34,097 nt of DNA from Rickettsia typhi (GTDB lineage: Bacteria; Pseudomonadota; Alphaproteobacteria; Rickettsiales; UBA1997), in NCBI GenBank assembly GCA_945862075.1, contig CAMAWV010000009.1:1-34097 (forward strand), read 5' to 3'. Under the pieces are notes generated by a model. It had not been told where the DNA came from, did no database searches, and saw only the letters and a program-made list of their open reading frames with translations. This document shows, piece by piece, positions 27,260 through 34,097 of this stretch (within the stretch, counting starts at the first letter, position 1; every line of letters begins with the position of its first letter). The translations under genes and the position numbers were made by a program.

Positions 27260-27856
27260 ATGGCTGATATTGTCGATAATTTTCGTAATCTCCCAATGAG
27301 AGATTTGATAGCCAATCCATTGATTGCGGCGGCCGAAGGGCAACAAGCATTAGTTGGCACTTTTTTACAATTCTTAAACTCAATGTTTGATAAAGATAAA
27401 GACGGAATGAGTGTGCCAAAAACAATGGAAATGCAAGTTGATCGTCCGGTTTTTGATGCTAAAACCAATCAAACTTCCATGATTAGTTCAAAAATCAGAG
27501 CTCCATTGCTTGGTTTAGTACCAATTCCAGCACTTTTAGTAAAAACTGTTGATATTGAGTTTAATATGGAAGTTAAATCGGCCTTAACTGAAACCGAAGC
27601 TTCCGATTCTAAAGCTGCCATTGAAGGCGATGTGAGTTTTGGTTTTGGAATGTTTAAAATTAGTGCTCATTTTAGCGGTAGTATTTCTAACCATCGTGAA
27701 ACCACCAGAAGTAGTGATACATCTGCTAAATACAATGTTAAAGTTCATGCTGCTCAAATGGAACCACCAGAAACTTTAAGTCGACTCCTTGATTTATTAA
27801 ATCAAACAGTTGAGCCAATTGTGCTTGGTGAAGAAACTTCTAGTAAGAAAAAATAA
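27260..27856 (+). CDS. DUF2589-family protein (paralogue C)
   Basis: LPMRDLIANPLIAAAEGQQALVGTFLQFL; KIRAPLLGLVPIPALLVKTVDIEFNMEVKS; SSDTSAKYNVKVHAAQMEPPETLSRLLDLLNQTVEP. Confidence 0.8.
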   Translation: MADIVDNFRNLPMRDLIANPLIAAAEGQQALVGTFLQFLNSMFDKDKDGMSVPKTMEMQVDRPVFDAKTNQTSMISSKIRAPLLGLVPIPALLVKTVDIEFNMEVKSALTETEASDSKAAIEGDVSFGFGMFKISAHFSGSISNHRETTRSSDTSAKYNVKVHAAQMEPPETLSRLLDLLNQTVEPIVLGEETSSKKK

Positions 27857-27862
27857 CAACAA

Positions 27863-27912
27863 AAAAACTATTATGCTGTTTTATGGTAAAACAAAATAGC
27901 ATAATAGTTTTT
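27863..27912 (+). terminator. Hairpin/terminator at the end of the DUF2589 operon
   Basis: aaaaactattatgct ... agcataatagttttt: 15-bp perfect stem with a nested gtttta/taaaac stem. Confidence 0.7.
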
Positions 27913-27931
27913 AAATTTTTGAGATAAAAAT

Positions 27932-28393
27932 ATGAGAAGAAGATCGGGTTTTAATTTACAACCTGCCTTAGAAACTATACAAGAATATGAAGAACCACTA
28001 CCTCCAGCAGCAACCATAGACTCACCAAAAAGTCCACAAGTTAGTTTTGAAGAAGTTGATGATGTGCGAGAGTATCATCTGCCATCTCCAGCAGAAAGCC
28101 ACACAAGACAATTATCTCCTACATCATCTTCTGGATCTCCTGCCTCACCTCTTTCTCCTAGTTTGCAAGAGGTTGAAAAAAGATTAGAAGATGCAAAGCA
28201 AAATGCTGAAGAAAATAGAAAAAACATAAAATCGGTTAGTGGTAGATTAGGATTAGAAATTGGTACAAAAGCAACAAAAAATGCTATAGGTTTAGCTAGA
28301 CTTGGCGAATTATCTGGTGATTTGCAAAATCCTTCAGCAAATAGTTTATGGCAAAGAAGATGTCAATCAAAACAACAACACAATGAGCGATAA
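27932..28393 (+). CDS. Hypothetical Pro/Ser-rich protein
   Basis: 153-aa ORF: LSPTSSSGSPASPLSPSLQEVEKRLEDAKQNAEENRKNIKSVSGRLGLE; low complexity followed by a predicted helical segment. Confidence 0.6.
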   Translation: MRRRSGFNLQPALETIQEYEEPLPPAATIDSPKSPQVSFEEVDDVREYHLPSPAESHTRQLSPTSSSGSPASPLSPSLQEVEKRLEDAKQNAEENRKNIKSVSGRLGLEIGTKATKNAIGLARLGELSGDLQNPSANSLWQRRCQSKQQHNER

Positions 28394-28910
28394 TTTTCCT
28401 GTTATTATTAGTATAAAAAAATATTCTGCTTATAATTATTTGCGAAATGCCACTATTAAAAATAATTTACCTGCCCAAAATTATTATGAGTTTAGTTGTG
28501 TTGATAATGGTTTAAATATAATTTTACACAATAAATTTGGTTCTTCTGTGAATAGTGTAAAGCAAATTCCAAATTATAATGGCGATTTATGGTTGGTAGC
28601 GAAAGGTTTTAGTGATCAAACAAAGCAATTTCCGATAGATTACCAATTTGGGTTATTTTTTGATTTTAACGAAAAAAAAGGTGAAGGATTTTTATTTAAT
28701 AATTTTATGCTTCATAATATTATTTCTACTTTTTTTCAACCAAAACGGTTGTTTTTATTTGCCTGTTATCAGGGTAATTATTTGTCGAGTTATTTACAAA
28801 GTATCAGTTGCTTGCAAGAAGCCTATGGCATTAAAGATGTGGTAAATTTTAGCAATTTAAATAAAGAATTGTTGCTTTATTTTAAAACTCCAAATTCTTA
28901 TCAATTGTAA
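28383..28910 (+). CDS. Hypothetical protein translationally coupled to the preceding ORF
   Basis: ATG at 28383 lies inside the end of the upstream ORF (ATGAGCGATAA, 11-bp overlap), in frame with the track ORF that starts at 28302. No recognised family. Confidence 0.6.
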   Translation: MSDNFPVIISIKKYSAYNYLRNATIKNNLPAQNYYEFSCVDNGLNIILHNKFGSSVNSVKQIPNYNGDLWLVAKGFSDQTKQFPIDYQFGLFFDFNEKKGEGFLFNNFMLHNIISTFFQPKRLFLFACYQGNYLSSYLQSISCLQEAYGIKDVVNFSNLNKELLLYFKTPNSYQL

Positions 28911-28916
28911 TTGCAT

Positions 28917-29429
28917 TTAACGCTGGAACAGATTTTTTTTGAAAGATAAAAAACTATACAATAGCAAAAATAAACAATAAAACACATTATAATCGGCCAT
29001 ACTAAGCCCAAGAAATTTAAATTGTGGCTCATCGCAACGCACTGCATTGGTTTGTTGTAGGGCAGAAAGTAACAAGCTGGGATCGGTGATATTTTCAAGT
29101 TCGGGATTTTGGGTAGTGCAACTGTCTAAAAAAAATATTTTTCTTTCTACTCCGCTATGAAAACCAGCAATACCAATGTTGATAAGCAATAAAATAATAG
29201 CTAAAGCCTGCCAAATTATTTGAAATTTAGCCGATTTTAAACATAAAAAAACCAAGCTATTTAGGGCAAGAAGCCAAAAAACTATTCTTTGATAGTGGCA
29301 CAAAATGCAGGGTTGTAGCCCAAAAACATATTGCGAAATATAGGCTAAAAGCAAAGCTAATAGAGATGCTATAAGCAAGACAATAGAAGAAGAAAATTTA
29401 GTAAAAATGATTTTTAAGATTCTTGGCAT
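28917..29429 (-). CDS. dsbB: Disulfide bond formation protein DsbB-like
   Basis: YVFGLQPCILCHYQRIVFWLL (CxxC), multiple TMs, second periplasmic Cys loop FLDSCTTQ...AVRCDEP. Confidence 0.88.
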   Translation of the reverse strand: MPRILKIIFTKFSSSIVLLIASLLALLLAYISQYVFGLQPCILCHYQRIVFWLLALNSLVFLCLKSAKFQIIWQALAIILLLINIGIAGFHSGVERKIFFLDSCTTQNPELENITDPSLLLSALQQTNAVRCDEPQFKFLGLSMADYNVFYCLFLLLYSFLSFKKNLFQR

Positions 29430-30646
29430 AACATTTTTTTAGCAATTTGTTTTCTTAATTCTACTGCTGGTTGATTGAATGGATCAAGATTTTGGCTGTA
29501 AGCTAAAACAATGGTTTCAAAAAAAGAATTCATCATTAGTTTTGCCAAATAATGTTCGTTTAGTTCAGGTAAATTTATTACTCGAATAGGAACTTTTTGT
29601 TCGGTTAGTAATTGAATAGTGCTTAAAGCTTCGGTTTGCAATATTTGGCTTAAAGTTTTGTTATTAAAAATGGTATTGGCGAAATTATCGATATGCAAAT
29701 TATAATTGCAGGGGTTTTGATTTAAAATAAAAGTGAAAGTTTTATCTTTTTTACCATCAAGGTAAAGTTGTAGCTGACTGTGTTGATCGATAGTGCCAGT
29801 AGAATTAATAGGGGTAATGCCAAAACCATTTTTACCAATTGACTCGGCAAAGAGTTGTCGGAACCAATTATTAAAATAACAAAGTTGATCGGCATAAGGT
29901 ATTAAAACATTTTGACAATAATTTTGTTGATAATAAATAAGTTGTTGAGTGCAGTAATATTGTAGATCGGTGTTTTTTTTAAGCAACAACTCATTAACAG
30001 ATTCTTTTGCTCCTGCAACAATTTTGGTAATATCTAGGCCAGCCAAATAAGCGGGCAATAAGCCAACTATAGAAAAACAAGAATATCTTCCGCCAATTTT
30101 TGGATGATGGATAAAAATTTTTGGTGTTGAGTTTTGATAAATAGAATTAGCGATATAAGTGAGACTACTAGGCTGATTTTCGGTGATAAATAAAAATTGC
30201 TCTTGCCAATTTTTAATATTAGCTTGTTGAAATTTTTTAATTAGCAATAAAGTTTGACAGATTGTTTCGGTTGTTTCACCTGATTTACTAATAACTAACA
30301 CTAATGTTTTTTCTAGGTTTAAACTAGCAAAACATTTGTTTATAGTTGCAGGATCGATTGATTCTAAAAAAATTAGTTGGTTTGGTTGATTTAAAGCAGA
30401 AAATGTTTTGCCGCCCAAGCTTGAACCGCCAGTTCCTAAAATTAAAATTTGTTGATATTTTTCTAAATTAATACTGCTTGTAATTGATTGTACCAAGTTT
30501 ATTTCATTGTTTTGTTGAACAATATTGATTGCAGGAAGTAAATTTTGAGTAATTTCTTGCTGTAATTGTTGAATTGCTTTATTTACTTGTTGATAAATTT
30601 TTTGATTAGTGATGTCTTGAAAATTATGATAATTAATTTTAATCAT
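29414..30646 (-). CDS. pgi: Glucose-6-phosphate isomerase
   Basis: LILGTGGSSLGGKTFSAL, VISKSGETTETICQ, GGRYSCFSIVGLLPAYLAG, QLFAESIGKNGFGITP. Confidence 0.92.
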   Translation of the reverse strand: MIKINYHNFQDITNQKIYQQVNKAIQQLQQEITQNLLPAINIVQQNNEINLVQSITSSINLEKYQQILILGTGGSSLGGKTFSALNQPNQLIFLESIDPATINKCFASLNLEKTLVLVISKSGETTETICQTLLLIKKFQQANIKNWQEQFLFITENQPSSLTYIANSIYQNSTPKIFIHHPKIGGRYSCFSIVGLLPAYLAGLDITKIVAGAKESVNELLLKKNTDLQYYCTQQLIYYQQNYCQNVLIPYADQLCYFNNWFRQLFAESIGKNGFGITPINSTGTIDQHSQLQLYLDGKKDKTFTFILNQNPCNYNLHIDNFANTIFNNKTLSQILQTEALSTIQLLTEQKVPIRVINLPELNEHYLAKLMMNSFFETIVLAYSQNLDPFNQPAVELRKQIAKKMLCQES

Positions 30647-30652
30647 AAAAGT

Positions 30653-31333
30653 TTATTTAGTATTGTTTTTAATAAAATCAATTGCTTTTTTAGCAACATT
30701 TTTTCTGGCTTCTTTTTTAGAGTTGCCAGATGCAACAAATTGCCAATCAAGACCGCTAATATTTAAAGTGGCTTCAAATATTGGTTGATGTTGACTAGAA
30801 TTGATTTGCTTAAATTGATAATTTGGCAAAGATTTATTATAATTTTGAGTAAATTCTTGCATTGTTGAAACAAAATCTTGGTTGTCATCAAATAAATTTT
30901 GGTTAGATAATAAATTTTGCCACAAATTTAGTACAATATTTTTAGTTTGTAAAAAATTAGAATCAAGATAAATTGCAGCAATAATTGCTTCAACAGTGCT
31001 AGATAAATTATTTTGATTGTGTTGTCCGCCCATTTTTTTTTCACCGTTGCCAATTTTTAAAATTTTTGGCAAATCAAGATTTTTAGCAACAATGAATAAG
31101 GCATCGCTAGAAACTAAATAGGCTTGTTTTTTAGAAAGTTCTCCTTCACAAGCTGATGGCAAGTTGTTTAATAAAAAATCGGCAATAATTACTCCTAAAA
31201 TTTTATCGCCAAAAAATTCAAGTCTTTCGTAGTTATGGTTTTTGGTTTGTGAAAAACTGGGGTGGGTGAGGGCGAGATCAAGTAAGTTTTGATTGTTAAA
31301 ATGGTAGTTTAATTTTTTACTAAGCTCTTTCAT
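30653..31333 (-). CDS. rnc: Ribonuclease III
   Basis: ERLEFFGDKILGVIIADFL, STVEAIIAAIYLDSNF, C-terminal dsRBD GNSKKEARKNVAKKAIDFI. Confidence 0.96.
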   Translation of the reverse strand: MKELSKKLNYHFNNQNLLDLALTHPSFSQTKNHNYERLEFFGDKILGVIIADFLLNNLPSACEGELSKKQAYLVSSDALFIVAKNLDLPKILKIGNGEKKMGGQHNQNNLSSTVEAIIAAIYLDSNFLQTKNIVLNLWQNLLSNQNLFDDNQDFVSTMQEFTQNYNKSLPNYQFKQINSSQHQPIFEATLNISGLDWQFVASGNSKKEARKNVAKKAIDFIKNNTK

Positions 31334-32073
31334 TTGGTTTTTAAGAACAGTCGATTATACCTAATTATTTTGTTTATATTACTAAAATTAAAATTATCAA
31401 GATCAAGCGAAAAAAAGATGAGCGAAACTTTACCTACTAAATTTTCGGCTGGCACATAGCCAACATGTTGTAAAAATCTGCTATCTTGCGAGTTGTCACG
31501 GTTATCACCCATCATAAAATAATGATTTTCTGGCACTATATAAACACCAGTGTCGTCTTGATCGGTTTTTGTTTGGTTTAAAATGCCAATATATTGATTA
31601 TGGTTGATTTCTTCTTGAAATTTTTGTAGTTCTTTATTGTTGTGTGAATCGCGGTATGTGCCATCTGGTATTTGTTTTAAAGGAATTTCATTAATAAAAA
31701 TTATTCCTTCTTTGATTTGTATTTTATCGTTTGGCAAACCAATAATTCTTTTTACATAATTTATTTCTGGATTAGTAGGTAAACGAAAAACAGCAATATC
31801 GCCTCTTTTTGGTTGAGAAAGATAGTTGAAAATTCGCCCTTTAAAAAGAGGAAAACCAAAAGGAAAAGAATATCGGCTGTAGCCATAGCTATATTTACTA
31901 ACAAAAATATAATCGCCAACTAGTAAATTTGGCTTCATTGAGCCAGAAGGAATATGAAAAGGTTCATATAAGAAAGAACGAATTATTACAGCAAAAATAA
32001 TTGCCAAGAATAAACTTTTAAAAAAACCTTCTTCTTTGGGCTTGTTGTGAATTATATTATTTGGAGTAATCAT
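31330..32073 (-). CDS. lepB: Signal peptidase I
   Basis: IPSGSMKPNLLVGDYIFVSKYSYG, RGDIAVFRLPTNPEINYVKRIIGLPND, MGDNRDNSQDSRF. Confidence 0.96.
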   Translation of the reverse strand: MITPNNIIHNKPKEEGFFKSLFLAIIFAVIIRSFLYEPFHIPSGSMKPNLLVGDYIFVSKYSYGYSRYSFPFGFPLFKGRIFNYLSQPKRGDIAVFRLPTNPEINYVKRIIGLPNDKIQIKEGIIFINEIPLKQIPDGTYRDSHNNKELQKFQEEINHNQYIGILNQTKTDQDDTGVYIVPENHYFMMGDNRDNSQDSRFLQHVGYVPAENLVGKVSLIFFSLDLDNFNFSNINKIIRYNRLFLKTK

Positions 32074-33550
32074 TTGTTAATAAAATTAAGCTTTCCCCTG
32101 TCATTTCTAGTGGTTTGGCAAGATTGAATAATTGTAAAATAGAAGGAGCAATATCTTGTAATGATCCGTTTTTTAATGAATATTGTTGTGCATTTTTATT
32201 AATTAAAATAAAAGGAACAGGGTTAGTGGTGTGAGCTGTATGAGGTTGGTTATGGCTATCAGACATGCATTCAATATTGCCGTGATCGGCGGTGATAAGC
32301 ATATTTCCGCCAATTTTTAAAATGGCAGATTCAAGTAAACCGAGTTGTTGGTCAAGAGTTTGGCAGGCCATAATTGCTGGTTGTAAAAGCCCAGAATGCC
32401 CAACCATATCGGCATTAGCATAATTAACCACAATAAAGTTATATTTTTGACTTTTGATTGCTTCTAGTAATTTTTCACTCACAATATTTGCCGACATTTC
32501 GGGCTGTAAATCGTAAGTGGCAACTGCTGGAGAAGGAATAAGAATTCTGTTTTCACCCTTGAATTTTTGCTCTTGCCCGCACGAAAAAAAGAACGAAACA
32601 TGAGCATATTTTTCGGTTTCGGCGATTCTTAATTGAGTAAGATTATTTTTACTAAGAACTTCTGGTAAAGAATTAACTATAACTTCGGGCGGAAACAAAA
32701 CTTGATAAAAATTGTTTAGCTCTTGCGAATATTGAGTGAGGGCAAGAGCAGTAGAAAATTTTTGACTATTTTGTAGTGCAGTAGAAATTTGCCTAGCTCT
32801 ATCTGCTCTAAAATTAGCAAAAATTAAGCCGGCTTGGCCATTTATGCCCTGATAATTGCCAATAATACTAGGTAAAATAAATTCGTCGGTGATGTTTTGA
32901 TTATAATAATAATTTATTGCTTCGTTTGGGCTAGTAAATTTTGGCCCTGCGGCATTTAAAATAGCATTGCAAACAAGATTAGTGCGATCTAGTTTATTAT
33001 CGCGATCCATGGCATAATACCGGCCAGAAATGGTAGCAATATTATAATCAGCAAAAGCAGATAAATATTGCAAAATACTTTTTTGGGCAACATCTCGACC
33101 ATCGGTAAATAAATGCAAAAAAAGCTCAATGTTATGGCTTTTTAGCACCTTGGCTAAATATTGCAAATGAGAAATATGTGAATGCACACCGCCATCAGAG
33201 CAAAGCCCCATTAAATGGCAAGGCAAATTATGTTTTTTTAAATGCTCTAAAAATTTTGTGAGTTTAGGATTTTTTGATAAAGAACCGTTTTTGATGCTTA
33301 AGTTTATTTTTGGCAAATCTTGATAAATAACTCTGCCAGCCCCAATGGTAATATGCCCCACTTCGGAGTTGCCAATTTGCCCCTCTGGCAAACCAACAGC
33401 AAGACCAGAAGTTAATAGTTGCGAGTGCGGATAGTTATTTAAAATTCGTTGATAGTTTGGCATATTTGCCAAAGCAATAGCATTATTGCTGGCTTGTTTG
33501 TTGCCTATTCCAAAACCATCGAGAATACATAAAAGCGTGGTGGCTGGCAT
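32057..33550 (-). CDS. gpmI: 2,3-bisphosphoglycerate-independent phosphoglycerate mutase
   Basis: LCILDGFGIG, GNSEVGHITIGAGRVIYQDL, HLFTDGRDV, NYANADMVGHSG, TADHGNIE. Confidence 0.97.
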   Translation of the reverse strand: MPATTLLCILDGFGIGNKQASNNAIALANMPNYQRILNNYPHSQLLTSGLAVGLPEGQIGNSEVGHITIGAGRVIYQDLPKINLSIKNGSLSKNPKLTKFLEHLKKHNLPCHLMGLCSDGGVHSHISHLQYLAKVLKSHNIELFLHLFTDGRDVAQKSILQYLSAFADYNIATISGRYYAMDRDNKLDRTNLVCNAILNAAGPKFTSPNEAINYYYNQNITDEFILPSIIGNYQGINGQAGLIFANFRADRARQISTALQNSQKFSTALALTQYSQELNNFYQVLFPPEVIVNSLPEVLSKNNLTQLRIAETEKYAHVSFFFSCGQEQKFKGENRILIPSPAVATYDLQPEMSANIVSEKLLEAIKSQKYNFIVVNYANADMVGHSGLLQPAIMACQTLDQQLGLLESAILKIGGNMLITADHGNIECMSDSHNQPHTAHTTNPVPFILINKNAQQYSLKNGSLQDIAPSILQLFNLAKPLEMTGESLILLTNDYSK

Positions 33551-33553
33551 AAT

Positions 33554-34075
33554 TTATTTTTGTACTCTTTCAATTGCTTTTTGAATAAGTTGTTTAGCAA
33601 TTTCTACCGATTCAAAACCAACAACTTTTACCCATTTATTTTTTTCAAGATCTTTATAATGCTCAAAAAAATGTTGAATTTGTTTTAAAAGTAAAGCAGG
33701 TAATTGTTGATGAGAATCGATATTTTCAAAAACCGAATTTAATTTTAAAGCAGGAACCGCAATGATTTTTTCATCGGGGCCTTTTTCGTCTTCCATTAAA
33801 AGCACCCCAATAGGCTTAACCGCCACAACCGACAAAGGATTAATAGCAAAATCAGAAACCACTAAAACATCTACAGGGTCGCCATCTTCTGATAGAGTGT
33901 GTGGAATAAAGCCGTAATTACAAGGATAATGCATAGGGGTTGCTAAAAAGCGATCAACAAATAAAGCACCGCTTTCTTTATCAAGCTCGTATTTTACAGG
34001 GCTAGAGTGCATTGGCACCTCAATGATAACATTAAAATTATTGCCAGAAACGGCAGGAATTTGGCTAATATTCAT
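33554..34075 (-). CDS. ppa: Inorganic pyrophosphatase
   Basis: YELDKESGALFVDRFLATPMHYPCNYGFIPHTLSEDGDPVDVLVV, KWVKVVGF. Confidence 0.97.
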   Translation of the reverse strand: MNISQIPAVSGNNFNVIIEVPMHSSPVKYELDKESGALFVDRFLATPMHYPCNYGFIPHTLSEDGDPVDVLVVSDFAINPLSVVAVKPIGVLLMEDEKGPDEKIIAVPALKLNSVFENIDSHQQLPALLLKQIQHFFEHYKDLEKNKWVKVVGFESVEIAKQLIQKAIERVQK

Positions 34076-34097
34076 AAAAATAAATAAAATAAGTTGT

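Overview
The window is an AT-rich, densely packed bacterial region. Gene content and overlapping operons suggest a host-associated alphaproteobacterium of Rickettsiales/Holosporales type; that placement is inference. Most of it is housekeeping: dnaA, rhodanese, mraZ-rsmH-ftsL followed by queC, ribH, ligA-yidD, an exported ankyrin protein, a LysM/M23 lipoprotein, a TolA/TonB-like protein, pepF, dnaK, an ispH-murU-ccmC-fdxA-HAD-ABC operon, and ppa-gpmI-lepB-rnc-pgi-dsbB. Accessory content: (1) a decayed IS1595/ISXO2-type transposase at the left edge, abutting what looks like a truncated DUF4116 repeat; (2) a KAP-family P-loop NTPase gene split by a 161-bp near-palindromic element flanked by TAA/TTA direct repeats, whose in-silico removal restores the KAP reading frame exactly; (3) a type IV pilin-like N-terminus joined to a LamG/ConA-like domain; (4) a DUF4116 repeat protein with recently duplicated units; (5) a small divergent glutamine-synthetase-like protein; (6) a 24.5-28.9 kb island with three diverged DUF2589-type paralogues, a small basic ORF, two Pro/Ser-rich low-complexity proteins and an orphan coupled ORF. 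The island is the best candidate for an undescribed system. No tRNA, rRNA or CRISPR array was recognised.
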